DNA from: a virus
Virus record (IMG/VR): IMGVR_UViG_3300027782_000260
Location: 1-30,421 of that record
DNA length: 30,421 nt
Strand: one strand, 5' to 3'
Made by a program: the position numbers and the translations under genes. This document shows, one piece after another, positions 20,212 through 28,926 of this stretch; position 1 is the stretch's first letter, and every line of letters starts with the position of its first letter. Below the pieces are notes generated by a model. It made no database searches and was not told the origin of the DNA. It was given only the letters and a program-made list of their open reading frames with translations.

Positions 20212-20501
20212 GCGCAGCCTGGACGAAGAAAGCCGGAAAGAATCCGGCCGGTGGCCTGAATGCAAAAGGTCGCGCCAGCTATCACGCTGAAACCGGCGGC
20301 ACATTGAAGCCGCCGGTCAAGGCTGGCGACAATCCTCGGCGTGCGAGCTTTCTTGCACGCATGGGCAATATGCCGGGTCCGATGGCAAAACCAAATGGGG
20401 AACCGACACGGCTGGCGTTGTCTTTGAAAGCATGGGGCGCCAGTTCTAAGGCTGATGCGAAGAGCAAAGCGGCGGCGATCTCAAAGCGGAACAAGCGTTG
20501 A
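20208..20501 (+). CDS. DUF6321-like basic protein (97 aa)
   Basis: A 97-residue basic protein: AWTKKAGKNPAGGLNAKGRA then GDNPRRASFLARMGNMPGPM, the pattern of DUF6321-type phage proteins found beside terminase genes. It has Gly/Pro turns, no hydrophobic core of note, and a Lys/Ala-rich end. It is coupled to the preceding gene (ATGA). The biochemical role is unknown. Confidence 0.7.
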   Translation: MSAAWTKKAGKNPAGGLNAKGRASYHAETGGTLKPPVKAGDNPRRASFLARMGNMPGPMAKPNGEPTRLALSLKAWGASSKADAKSKAAAISKRNKR

Positions 20502-20522
20502 AACTTGCCCCAATAAAAGAAA

Positions 20523-20873
20523 ATGCCTAATAAATTACACAGACCGACCGAAGAAACGCGCAAACGCGTGCGCGAAATGTCTGGTCTTGGATTGCCGCAC
20601 GAGCAGATCGGGGCGCTGATCGGCATCAGCGATGTGACGCTGCGAAAACACTATCCCGACGATCTGCAGATGGGTAAGGCGCAGGCATCGGCTCGCATTG
20701 CCGACACGCTATTCAACAAAGCACAGGCCGGCGATACCACAGCGATGATCTGGTGGACGAAAGCGCAGATGCGCTGGTCCGAAACCGTTAAGCAAGAGCT
20801 GACCGGTCAGGACGGCGCACCGCTGCTGTCAGGCATTCAAGTATCGTTTGTTAAAAACGATGCTGAAGCCTAA
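20523..20873 (+). CDS. Terminase small subunit (HTH type)
   Basis: A 116-residue protein. Residues about 8-45 (TEETRKRVREMSGLGLPHEQ then IGISDVTLRKHY) make a helix-turn-helix, followed by a helical oligomerisation part (KAQASARIADTLFNKAQAGD then AMIWWTKAQMRW). This is typical of small proteins that start packaging by binding phage DNA. It overlaps the large subunit by 14 bases, the usual terminase gene order. Confidence 0.75.
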   Translation: MPNKLHRPTEETRKRVREMSGLGLPHEQIGALIGISDVTLRKHYPDDLQMGKAQASARIADTLFNKAQAGDTTAMIWWTKAQMRWSETVKQELTGQDGAPLLSGIQVSFVKNDAEA

Positions 20874-22134
20874 AGAAATAATTGCAAAGGCAGAATTCCC
20901 CGAAAAGCTGGAATTCCTGTTTAAGCCAGCGCGGTATAAATGCTGCTGGGGTGGCCGCGGCGGTGCTAAGAGCTGGGGCATTGCCAGGGCGTTACTGATC
21001 CTCGGCGCCAGATCACCGATGCGGATCTTGTGTGCGCGGGAATACCAGACCAGCATCAAGGACAGCGTGCACAAGCTGCTCTGTGATCAGATCGAGGCAC
21101 TTGGCCTGCTGTCGTTCTACGAGATCACGCAGGCCAGCATACGCGGCAAAAACGGCACCGAGTTTGCATTTGCCGGTCTGAAAAACAACATCAGTAATAT
21201 CAAATCATTTGAAGGCGTGGATATAGCGTGGGTTGAGGAAGCGCAGACCGTCAGCCGCATGAGCTGGAACGTGCTTATCCCGACGATCCGCAAGGACAAG
21301 TCAGAAATCTGGGTTTCGTTCAATCCTGAGCTGGAAACCGACGAAACGTATCAACGTTTTGTGCTGCATCCTCCGCCTGACTGCCAGAGCGTAAAGGTCA
21401 ACTGGTCAGATAATCCGTGGTTTCCCGAAGTGCTACGCCTTGAGAAAGACGCATTGCGCGAGCGCGACATGAGCGCCTATAACACCGTCTGGGAAGGCAT
21501 CTGCCGGCAGACAGTTGACGGCGCAATCTTTGCGAACGAGATGCAGATGGCTGAACTTGAAGGCAGGATCTGCCGGGTGGCTTACGATCCGAGCAAGCCA
21601 GTGCACGCGATCTTTGACTTGGGATGGTCCGATGCGACCGCGATCTGGTATCTGCAGTTTGTCGGCATGGAAACACGGTTGATTCGTTACATGGAGGACA
21701 ACCAGAAAACCATCAGCCATTACCTGTCGCAGATGCAGACGCATGGCTACGTCTACGATACTTTGTGGCTACCGCACGACGCCGAGAACAAGACACTGGC
21801 GGCAAACGGTAAAAGCATTGAGGAAATTGTGCGCGGCGCCGGTTACAAGGTGAAGATCATACCGAAGGTGCCAATACCGGACAGCATCAACGCAGCCAGA
21901 ACGATATTCCCGAATTGCTGGTTTGACCGCGAGAACGCCGCCGACGGCATTTCGTGCCTGCGCCATTATCGCTATGATGTCGACGAAGATGGCCGATTCA
22001 GCAAGATGCCGCTGCACGACGGATATAGTCACGGCGCCGACGCATTTCGTTATATCGGCCTGATGGTCAACGAACCGCGCCGAGCGCAGAAGCGCCGGCC
22101 TGAAATGCTGCAAATGGGCAGCTGGATGAATTGA
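20860..22134 (+). CDS. Terminase large subunit
   Basis: A 424-residue packaging ATPase/nuclease. Walker A is GGRGGAKS (residues 31-38), Walker B VDIAWVEEA (120-128), then a probable coupling motif near WVSFNP (151-156). The nuclease domain starts at AIFDLGWSDATAIW (Asp253) and ends with DGYSHGADAFRY. It resembles PBSX-type terminases. The ATG at 20860 starts inside the small-subunit gene without its own ribosome site, so translation is probably coupled; a TTG at 20848 is a less likely start. Confidence 0.9.
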   Translation: MLKPKEIIAKAEFPEKLEFLFKPARYKCCWGGRGGAKSWGIARALLILGARSPMRILCAREYQTSIKDSVHKLLCDQIEALGLLSFYEITQASIRGKNGTEFAFAGLKNNISNIKSFEGVDIAWVEEAQTVSRMSWNVLIPTIRKDKSEIWVSFNPELETDETYQRFVLHPPPDCQSVKVNWSDNPWFPEVLRLEKDALRERDMSAYNTVWEGICRQTVDGAIFANEMQMAELEGRICRVAYDPSKPVHAIFDLGWSDATAIWYLQFVGMETRLIRYMEDNQKTISHYLSQMQTHGYVYDTLWLPHDAENKTLAANGKSIEEIVRGAGYKVKIIPKVPIPDSINAARTIFPNCWFDRENAADGISCLRHYRYDVDEDGRFSKMPLHDGYSHGADAFRYIGLMVNEPRRAQKRRPEMLQMGSWMN

Positions 22135-22146
22135 AAAGGGTAAAAC

Positions 22147-24267
22147 ATGGCCTATCAAAGTGACGATTACGATAAACGGATTACTGATGCGATTGAATTC
22201 CTGCGCCTGGTGTCTACTGCTGAGAGCACGAACCGCAGCGAAGCACTGGAGGATCTGAAGTTTGCCGCCGGTGATCAGTGGCCAGTCGAAACGCAGAACA
22301 GCCGCAATCTGGAATCTCGGCCGTGTCTGACCATCAACAAGCTCGACGCTTACGTTCGCCAGGTCACCAATCAACAGCGCCAGCAGCGACCGCGGATTAA
22401 GGTGCACCCGACGAACACACAGGCCGATAAGAAGGTCGCAGAGGTGCTGGAAGGCATCACACGTCACATCGAGATCAACAGCAACGCAGACACCGCGTAC
22501 GACACCGCATTTGATTACGCGGTTCGCATGGGCTGGGGATATTGGAGAATCGTCACCGACTTTGTGCGAGAGGATTCATTTGATCAAGAGATCTATATCC
22601 GGCAGATCGACAACCCGTTTACCGTTTATTTCGATCCCAACAGCACACAGCCTGATGGATCTGACGCCGAGCGATGCCTGATCACCACGATGATACCGAA
22701 AGCGGTATTCAACAAACAATATCCCGATGCAGATGACGGCGGGCAATTCAAAGCCACTGCGACCGGCGACAGCTGGGCCGAGTGGGTGAGCAAAGAGGAT
22801 ATTCGGATTGCCGAGTATTTTTACACCGAGCGCGTCAAAACCAAGCTGCTGATGCTGTCTGATGGCACGTCTGTATTCAAGGATGAGCTGCCGAGTGCCG
22901 AAGCGATGGCGCTGGCCGGTATCACGGTGATCGACGAGCGCGACAGCTTCAGGAAGCAGATCAAATGGTGCAAAGTCACCGCGATGGAAGTGCTAGACGA
23001 AAAAATCTGGCCTGGTAAGTTTATTCCGGTCGTGCCGGTCTACGGCGCCCAGCTGATCGTCAACGACAAGCGCAAAAAATACGGTCTGGTGCGGTTCGCC
23101 AAAGATCCAAGCAGAATGTATAACTACTGGCGCACCAGCATGACCGAATCGGTTGCTCTGGCGCCGAAAGCCAAATGGTTGCTGGCCGAAGGTCAGGACG
23201 AAGGTCACGAGAACGAGTGGACCAGGGCGAATATTGCCAGTAACCCGGTGCTGCGCTACAAGCAGACCGACATTGACGGCCGGCCGGCGCCGGTGCCTGT
23301 ACGCCTGCAGCCGGAACCGCCACCAGCCGGCGTGATGACCGCAGCCGCTGCGATCAACGAGGATCTGCAGACGGTGCTCGGGATATTTGATCCCAGCAAC
23401 ATACCGGGCAATATCAGCGGCAAAGCATTGAACGGTCAGCAACAGCAGATTGACATGAACAATTACCATTTTTATGACAACCTGACGCGCTCAATACGTC
23501 AGACCGGCCAGATTATTCTGGATTTGGCGCCGCACATTTACAACGAACAGCGCGTGATGCGGATTATTGGCGCTGATGGCCAGCCGGATTTGGTCACGAT
23601 CAACGAGAGCAAGCAGGATGAAATGGGCGTGCTGAAGGTCTTGAACGACGTTACGGTGGGCGAATACGATGTGGTGATGGATACGGGTCCGGGCTACAAC
23701 AGCAAGCGCATCCAGGCGGTTGAGGCGATGATGCCGCTGCTGGCCGGCAAGCCTGAGCTGTTCAACATTGCTGGCGATCTGGTATTCCGCAACATGGATT
23801 TCCCCGGCGCCGAAGTGATTGCCGACCGGCTCGCTGCTGCTAATCCGTTGGCGCAGATTGATGACAAATCACCGGTGCCGCCACAGATCCAGATGCAGCT
23901 GCAACAGAGCAAAAAGGCAATGCTTGATCTGCAGCAAGAGAATGCCGCATTAAAGCTCGATATTCAGCATGGCGCAACGGTCAAAAAGCTGCAGGAAGAT
24001 GGCGCAACCCAACGCAAGCTGATGGATGTGACCGCCCGAGCACACAACACCGAAACAATGGCCGAAGTGCGCGTAAACGACCAAAACACGCGATCCATCA
24101 CCAGCCAGAACAAGTCAGAAATTGAGGGCATTGTGCAGCTTTTGTTGCACAACATGGACACCAGGCGCCTGCAGGATGAAATCGAGCGCAGGAACGCCGA
24201 GCAGCAACGGTCGGCACAGATCGCGGTTGAAGATATTTCGGCAGGTGCTAGCCCATTTATTCAATAA
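22147..24267 (+). CDS. Portal protein, P22 gp1-like
   Basis: A 706-residue portal of P22 type, close to the usual 700-725. The core markers are present: DLKFAAGDQWP (about residues 37-47), RPCLTINKLDAYVRQVTNQQ (58-77), IRQIDNPFTVYFDPNS, AKWLLAEGQDEGHENEWTR and KALNGQQQQIDMNNYHFYDN. The end (about 570-700) is a long helical, Gln-rich part (LQQSKKAMLDLQQENAALKL) like the P22 barrel. It forms the twelve-fold ring for DNA passage. AAAAGGG precedes the ATG. Confidence 0.9.
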   Translation: MAYQSDDYDKRITDAIEFLRLVSTAESTNRSEALEDLKFAAGDQWPVETQNSRNLESRPCLTINKLDAYVRQVTNQQRQQRPRIKVHPTNTQADKKVAEVLEGITRHIEINSNADTAYDTAFDYAVRMGWGYWRIVTDFVREDSFDQEIYIRQIDNPFTVYFDPNSTQPDGSDAERCLITTMIPKAVFNKQYPDADDGGQFKATATGDSWAEWVSKEDIRIAEYFYTERVKTKLLMLSDGTSVFKDELPSAEAMALAGITVIDERDSFRKQIKWCKVTAMEVLDEKIWPGKFIPVVPVYGAQLIVNDKRKKYGLVRFAKDPSRMYNYWRTSMTESVALAPKAKWLLAEGQDEGHENEWTRANIASNPVLRYKQTDIDGRPAPVPVRLQPEPPPAGVMTAAAAINEDLQTVLGIFDPSNIPGNISGKALNGQQQQIDMNNYHFYDNLTRSIRQTGQIILDLAPHIYNEQRVMRIIGADGQPDLVTINESKQDEMGVLKVLNDVTVGEYDVVMDTGPGYNSKRIQAVEAMMPLLAGKPELFNIAGDLVFRNMDFPGAEVIADRLAAANPLAQIDDKSPVPPQIQMQLQQSKKAMLDLQQENAALKLDIQHGATVKKLQEDGATQRKLMDVTARAHNTETMAEVRVNDQNTRSITSQNKSEIEGIVQLLLHNMDTRRLQDEIERRNAEQQRSAQIAVEDISAGASPFIQ

Positions 24268-24296
24268 TTGACAGCAATTTATCAAGGGTTTAGAAG
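24268..24296 (+). promoter_or_regulatory. Candidate promoter before the scaffold gene
   Basis: TTGACA (24268-24273), 17 bases, TAGAAG (24291-24296). A perfect -35 and a moderate -10 (four of six) in the intergenic gap just before scaffold and coat, where extra transcription would help. It is not proven. Confidence 0.5.
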
Positions 24297-24303
24297 TAAC
24301 CTA

Positions 24304-24319
24304 CCAGTGGGTTCACTGG
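24304..24319 (+). terminator. Small hairpin before the scaffold gene
   Basis: CCAGTG-GGTT-CACTGG, a 6-bp stem followed by GCTTATTTCTT. It could be a weak terminator for portal transcripts or a leader hairpin for transcripts from 24268-24296. Confidence 0.4.
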
Positions 24320-24341
24320 GCTTATTTCTTGGAGAAATTCC

Positions 24342-25256
24342 ATGTCAGCATCAGAAACACAAGCAGCGACCGTTTTAACCAGTGAGAATGCAGCCGAATT
24401 TTATGCTCAGCGAATGGGTTTAGCTGCCCAGGACGAACCGACCGAGGCCGCTGAAGCGGAGCCAGTCGAATCGGACGAGGGTCAGAATGAATCTGAGGCA
24501 GACGCCGAACCTGAGCAGAAAGAGGCCGCAGCAGACGAACCGGAAAAGAAAAGCAAGCCCAAGATCGAGAAGCGGATTGGCGAAGTCGTAAAGCAGCGCG
24601 AACAGGCAAAAGCCGAAGCAGCAAAGGAACGCGCAGGCCGCGAGAGCGCCGAAGCAAGGCTACGGGAATATGAGCAAAAGGCAGCGCCCGAAAAGGCAGC
24701 TGATCCTGATGCTGAACCGAAGCCTGAGCAATTCACTGATGCGTTTGAATATGCACGCGCACTGGCTGAATTTTCCGCAGAAAAAGCATTAAAGGATCGT
24801 GACCGGCAAGAGGCAGAAAAGAAAGCCGCAACGGAACGTCAGCAAACCATCAAACAATGGACTGACCGGATCACCGCGGTGAAGGCAGATTTACCGGATT
24901 TTGAGGACGTTGTTGCATCAAGCGATGTCGCTGTTAGCGACCAGGTGCGGGATGCAATACTTGAAAGTGATGTCGGGCCGCAGGTGCTCTATCACTTGGC
25001 CGAGAATCCAGAGTTTGCACAAAAGCTGTCTGAAATGTCCACGATTACTGCACTGCGCGAGATTGGGAAACTGGAAGCGCGATTCGAGAAAAAGGAACCG
25101 GCGAAAGCTGCTGCAACGAAACAAAGAGCGCCAGCACCGATCAGGCCCATTAAGGGCGGTGGAAGTGCAATGGATACGCAGGTCAACTCAGATGGAGTTT
25201 TCCACGGATCTTATCAAGCATGGAAGCAGGCAAGGCTGGCAGGAAAAATTCGATAA
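24342..25256 (+). CDS. Scaffolding protein
   Basis: A 304-residue, highly charged helical protein: an acidic first part (about residues 25-75, EPTEAAEAEPVESDEGQNES), then a Lys/Glu/Arg coiled coil (80-115), a helical middle (FTDAFEYARALAEFSAEKAL) and a C-terminal tail (VFHGSYQAWKQARLAGKIR) basic as in P22 gp8. Composition, length close to 303 for P22, and the portal-scaffold-coat order support the call. It guides procapsid assembly and exits before packaging. GGAGAAATTCC precedes the ATG. Confidence 0.8.
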   Translation: MSASETQAATVLTSENAAEFYAQRMGLAAQDEPTEAAEAEPVESDEGQNESEADAEPEQKEAAADEPEKKSKPKIEKRIGEVVKQREQAKAEAAKERAGRESAEARLREYEQKAAPEKAADPDAEPKPEQFTDAFEYARALAEFSAEKALKDRDRQEAEKKAATERQQTIKQWTDRITAVKADLPDFEDVVASSDVAVSDQVRDAILESDVGPQVLYHLAENPEFAQKLSEMSTITALREIGKLEARFEKKEPAKAAATKQRAPAPIRPIKGGGSAMDTQVNSDGVFHGSYQAWKQARLAGKIR

Positions 25257-25277
25257 TCTTTTATTTAGGAAATAATC

Positions 25278-26516
25278 ATGGCTAATAATCTGCTGACTAT
25301 CAGCAAAATCACGAATGAAGCACTGATGGTGCTTGAAAACGAATTGACCTTTACGAATGAGGTTGATCGTAACTATGATGACCAATTCGCTGTTGTGGGC
25401 GGCAAGATCGGCGCGACCGTGAACGTTCGCCGTCCTGGTCGTTTTATCGGCACCACTGGTCCGGCTCTTAACGTTGAAGATTTCAACGAGACAAGCGTGC
25501 CGGTTACTTTGTCGACTCAGTTCCACGTTGACACCAGCTTTACGACTCAGGATCTGGCGCTGTCGCTTGATATGTTTTCGGACCGCGTGCTGAAACCGGC
25601 CGTGGCCGCTATTGCAAACAAGATTGACCGCGATGGTTTGGTTACCGCTGCTGCCAATACTGCAAACATCGTTGGCACTGCCGGCACGCCGCCGACCAGC
25701 TTGCTGACCTACTTGACCGCTGGTGCCTATTTGGACAGCGAAGGTGCGCCGCGTGATGGCCGTCGTTCGTGCATCGTGGAACCGTTCACCAGCGCGACGA
25801 TCGTTGACTCGCTCAAAGGTCTGTTTGTGCCGAACCAGAAGATTTCTCAGCAATACGAGAAGGGTCTGATGGGTACGGATTCCGCTGGCATGAAGTGGAA
25901 GATGGACCAAAACGTTGTTTCGCAGACGTTTGGTTCGTTTGCTGGTACTGGTGCTGTTGCTACCACAACCGCCACTGGCTTTTTGACAACCGGTTGGGCT
26001 TCGACCTCGACGATCACACTGATTGCAACTGGTGCTGTTTCGCTGAATGCTGGCGACACCTTCCAGATCGCTGGCGTGTATGCGGTCAACCCGCAGAATC
26101 GTCAAGCGTATGGCACGAACAAGCTGCGTAATTTCGTTGTGAAAACTGCCGCTTCCGGCACCAGCACTTCGTTTAGCGTGACTGTTTCGCCTGCCGTTAT
26201 TACTGCTGGTCAGTTCCAAAACGTCAGCATTCCGACCACGAGCGCAACCGCGGCGGTTACATTCTTTAACAGCTCTGGCACCGTGTCACCGCAGAATATT
26301 GTTATGCACCGCAATGCGTTTACCGTTGCGATGGCTGACCTTGAGCTGCCGGAAGGTGTGCACTTCGCTGGTCGTGCGAGCGACAAAGAGCTGGGGATGT
26401 CCATTCGTGTCGTTAGGCAGTACACAATAAATAACGATTCAATCCCGACTCGTTTGGATGTGCTCTACGGCTGGGCGCCGCTGTATCCCGAGCTTGCTTG
26501 CCGCGTTGCTGCGTAA
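25278..26516 (+). CDS. Major capsid protein, P22 gp5-like coat
   Basis: A 412-residue coat (P22 gp5 is 430). Markers: LTISKITNEALMVLENELTF (residues 5-24), VVGGKIGATVNVRRPGRF, the inserted region VSQTFGSFAGTGAVA onward (about 210-330) that corresponds to the P22 I-domain area, then NIVMHRNAFTVAMADLELPE and the end LDVLYGWAPLYPELACRV. HK97-type fold is known for the family. TTTAGGAAATAATC precedes the ATG, and a hairpin follows the stop. Most of the inserted region is Thr/Ser/Ala-rich. Confidence 0.9.
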   Translation: MANNLLTISKITNEALMVLENELTFTNEVDRNYDDQFAVVGGKIGATVNVRRPGRFIGTTGPALNVEDFNETSVPVTLSTQFHVDTSFTTQDLALSLDMFSDRVLKPAVAAIANKIDRDGLVTAAANTANIVGTAGTPPTSLLTYLTAGAYLDSEGAPRDGRRSCIVEPFTSATIVDSLKGLFVPNQKISQQYEKGLMGTDSAGMKWKMDQNVVSQTFGSFAGTGAVATTTATGFLTTGWASTSTITLIATGAVSLNAGDTFQIAGVYAVNPQNRQAYGTNKLRNFVVKTAASGTSTSFSVTVSPAVITAGQFQNVSIPTTSATAAVTFFNSSGTVSPQNIVMHRNAFTVAMADLELPEGVHFAGRASDKELGMSIRVVRQYTINNDSIPTRLDVLYGWAPLYPELACRVAA

Positions 26517-26522
26517 TAACCA

Positions 26523-26543
26523 GGGGCGCAGTCAATGCGCCCC
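26523..26543 (+). terminator. Hairpin after the coat gene (attenuator)
   Basis: GGGGCGC-AGTCAAT-GCGCCCC, a 7-bp all-GC stem starting six bases after the coat stop. It has no T-run, so it may protect coat mRNA or only partly stop transcription. Confidence 0.55.
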
Positions 26544-26570
26544 GTCTAACCTCATTTAAAGGAATTCATC

Positions 26571-26996
26571 ATGGCAAATCCAGGACCGGCCTCGGCCACC
26601 ACGATTCACCCGCAATCCCTCGGCACTAATCAGGCGTATCGTTTGCTTGGTTATGCAACGGGCGTTTCACTCGCTGCCACTGGCGATGCGGCTACTTTTA
26701 ACGTCATTAACAGCGCGACCTACAACATCACCAACGTGGTAATCACCAATGCAAGCGCAGACGTTTCCGGCGGCGCTCTTGCCATCTGGACGGGTCCGGC
26801 TGGCACCGGCACAGAAATCGTGACCAATGCTTCGCTGACCAGCAACACCAGCTCGGCATATGTCACGAAATCCACTGTTGTTGCTGCAACTGGCACTAAA
26901 AATCTGGCAACGCAACAGTTTGTTGTCAAAGTTGGCACCGCTGTTACTGGAACCGTTGACATTTACATCTACGGCACTGATTTCAGCACGTTCTAA
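26571..26996 (+). CDS. Putative capsid decoration protein (141 aa)
   Basis: A 141-residue, Ala/Thr/Val/Gly-rich protein with beta-type patterning (LLGYATGVSLAATGDAATFN, YNITNVVITNASADVSGG, QQFVVKVGTAVTGTVDIYIYG). Position directly after the coat, size and composition suit a head decoration or stabilising protein. AAAGGAATTCATC precedes the ATG, and a strong terminator follows. The family was not identified. Confidence 0.65.
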   Translation: MANPGPASATTIHPQSLGTNQAYRLLGYATGVSLAATGDAATFNVINSATYNITNVVITNASADVSGGALAIWTGPAGTGTEIVTNASLTSNTSSAYVTKSTVVAATGTKNLATQQFVVKVGTAVTGTVDIYIYGTDFSTF

Positions 26997-27004
26997 GCTG
27001 TATC

Positions 27005-27036
27005 GGGAATCGTTCGCAAGGACGGTTCCCATTTTT
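27005..27036 (+). terminator. Rho-independent terminator
   Basis: GGGAATCGT (27005-27013), 8-base loop, ACGGTTCCC (27022-27030), then ATTTTT. A 9-bp stem with one G-T pair and a T-run: the best terminator in the window. It would set off the abundant coat and decoration transcripts from the downstream tail genes. Confidence 0.8.
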
Positions 27037-27048
27037 CGAGGGTAAAAC

Positions 27049-27387
27049 ATGGCCTACGATTCCGCATTTTCTCCGTTTGGGCCGACTCATCTTGTCGGTA
27101 CTAGCTCTGTTCAAATAAAAGCAACCAACAACGACAATCCAACTTCCTATCGAATTCGTAATCTTAAAACAACCGATCAATATTTCTCATGGGCGCCGCC
27201 AGCACCAGGTGATGTTGCAGTAACTTGCGTGACACCAGCCGCACCAACTAACGGATCGCCGGTAACAAATACTCTTGGCATGGCCGGCAGCACAACAATT
27301 GTGATTTCTGGCATTCCTGCAAACGCATGGTTTTTGAGCAACGTTGCCGCAGGTTTTGAAGTCACTGCTGGCGAAGGCAAACTGTAA
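27049..27387 (+). CDS. Small virion-type protein (112 aa)
   Basis: A 112-residue protein: MAYDSAFSPFGPTHLVGTSS, then VQIKATNNDNPTSYRIRNLK, with beta-type pattern to the end (ITVIS-like strands, AAGFEVTAGEGKL). It lies between decoration-type and gp4-like genes, so a head or head-tail role is likely. The start context GGGTAAAACATGGCCTA is identical to that of the portal gene at 22138-22154. Confidence 0.65.
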   Translation: MAYDSAFSPFGPTHLVGTSSVQIKATNNDNPTSYRIRNLKTTDQYFSWAPPAPGDVAVTCVTPAAPTNGSPVTNTLGMAGSTTIVISGIPANAWFLSNVAAGFEVTAGEGKL

Positions 27388-27396
27388 AGGCCGACC

Positions 27397-28371
27397 ATGA
27401 CGCAGCCGATCGACATTGTAAGCCGGGCGCTTAAGGATATTGGCGCACTGGAAGCGGGCGAAACGCCGACTTCGGATGCCGCACAAGACGCGTTTGACAT
27501 GCTCAACGACTTGATTGATCAATGGTCAAACGAGCAAATGATGGTCTTTTACAAGACCGAGATTGTTTGGGCCGTTACGCAGAATGTGACGCAATATACG
27601 ATCGGACCAGGCGGTTCGATTGGCGCCAGCTTTACCGGCTCAATCAGCGGCACCACGTTGACGATTCCGGCCAGCGGTCTGCTGTCAGGCTACATCACGC
27701 TCGGCCAGACGCTAACAGGCACCGGCGTGACCGCGGGAACGACGATCACAGGTTTTAGCACTGGTGCCGGCGGCAGCATCAATTACGCAGGCACCTACAC
27801 CGTCAGCACTTCGCAAACCGTAACCAGCACTACGATCTCGGCCTACTATCAGCGGCCGTTGTCGATCAACTCAGCATTCGTGCGAGTATCAACGACCAGC
27901 AACGGCGTGCCGATTTACGGCGGCGGCTTGGATTACCCGGTCAGCGTGTTAAATCTTGAGCAATACAATTTGATCGGATTAAAAAGTTTAAACGGACCGT
28001 GGCCGAAGGCGGTTTATTATCAGCCGAGCGAGCTGCTCGGAAATGTGACCGTCTGGCCAAATCCGTCACAGGGCGAAATGCACCTATTCGCCGACACCGT
28101 GTTTACCAGATACGGCACGCTCTATGATTCAATAAGCCTGCCGCAAGGCTACACAATGGCCCTACGCTGGTGTCTGGCCGAGCGCCTGTGTCCTATGTAT
28201 GGGAAAGCCTCGCAAACGCAACTGGCGATGATTAACGCGTTTGCAGCGCAATCTAGGGCAACGATCAAGCGCACCAACATGAAGCCGGCTCAGATTGCCA
28301 GTTACGATGATGTGATTGTTTCCGGTCGCCGCAAAGATGCTGGCTGGATTCTTCACGGTGGATTTATTTAA
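27397..28371 (+). CDS. Head-tail adaptor, P22 gp4-like, with inserted domain
   Basis: A 324-residue protein. Residues 1-70 ([40 protein letters not shown]) and 150-320 ([43 protein letters not shown]) match P22 gp4-type adaptors, which bind the portal and start tail assembly. P22 gp4 has 166 residues, so this is much longer; part of the excess is a Thr/Ser/Gly-rich insert at about residues 75-148 ([29 protein letters not shown]). It overlaps no neighbour. Confidence 0.8.
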   Translation: MTQPIDIVSRALKDIGALEAGETPTSDAAQDAFDMLNDLIDQWSNEQMMVFYKTEIVWAVTQNVTQYTIGPGGSIGASFTGSISGTTLTIPASGLLSGYITLGQTLTGTGVTAGTTITGFSTGAGGSINYAGTYTVSTSQTVTSTTISAYYQRPLSINSAFVRVSTTSNGVPIYGGGLDYPVSVLNLEQYNLIGLKSLNGPWPKAVYYQPSELLGNVTVWPNPSQGEMHLFADTVFTRYGTLYDSISLPQGYTMALRWCLAERLCPMYGKASQTQLAMINAFAAQSRATIKRTNMKPAQIASYDDVIVSGRRKDAGWILHGGFI

Positions 28372-28379
28372 GGATAATC

Positions 28380-28925
28380 ATGTCTAATATCGCAATTTCA
28401 GCATTACCCGTTGCCACTTCGCAAGCTGGCGCCGATGTGTTGCCGATCGTGCAAGCCACGACCAGCACGACTAAACAACTGTCGGTCACCAATCTATTCA
28501 CCAGCCCGACGCTGGTTACGCCTGTATTGGGCGTAGCAACCGGCACCAGCCTTAGCACAACGGGCAACCAGGTTATTAGCAGCACCGGCAAACACGGCTA
28601 CGCAACGGGGGCTGGTGGAACGGTTACTCAAGCTACAAGCAAAGCCACCGGCGTGACGTTGAACAAATCAACCGGCCAAATTACGCTGAACAATGCGGCA
28701 CTTGCCGCAGATACCACGGTCAGCTTTACCTTGACCAACACCGTTATCGAGGCTGGCGACATTCTGATAATGAACCACATCAGCGCAGGCACTGCGGGTT
28801 CTTACCTGCTTAATGCTCAATCTGCTGCGGGCACCGCCAGCATTAACGTGCGGAACATCACTGCGGGGTCGTTGAGTGAAGCCATTGTGATTGCGTTTGC
28901 GGTAATCAAAGCCGTTACTGCCTAA
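28380..28925 (+). CDS. Fibre-like virion protein with shared beta domain
   Basis: A 181-residue protein. The N-terminus (SNIAISALPVATSQAGADVL, then TTKQLSVTNLF) is a common attachment part of phage fibre proteins. From residue 82 (VTQATSKATGVTLN) to GSLSEAIVIAFAV it matches the 19497-19937 product. It lies between gp4-like and gp10-like genes, so it is probably a virion-attached fibre. AAGGATAATC precedes the ATG. Confidence 0.7.
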   Translation: MSNIAISALPVATSQAGADVLPIVQATTSTTKQLSVTNLFTSPTLVTPVLGVATGTSLSTTGNQVISSTGKHGYATGAGGTVTQATSKATGVTLNKSTGQITLNNAALAADTTVSFTLTNTVIEAGDILIMNHISAGTAGSYLLNAQSAAGTASINVRNITAGSLSEAIVIAFAVIKAVTA

Positions 28926-28926
28926 C

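Noticed and set aside
21769-22467. 232-codon antisense frame across the terminase-portal joint
   Set aside because: It crosses two well-supported genes in antisense and has no recognisable motif.
25188-26219. 343-codon antisense frame opposite the coat gene
   Set aside because: It mirrors a strongly coding, well-recognised coat gene, starts at a TTG without a ribosome site and gives a biased, unrecognisable product.
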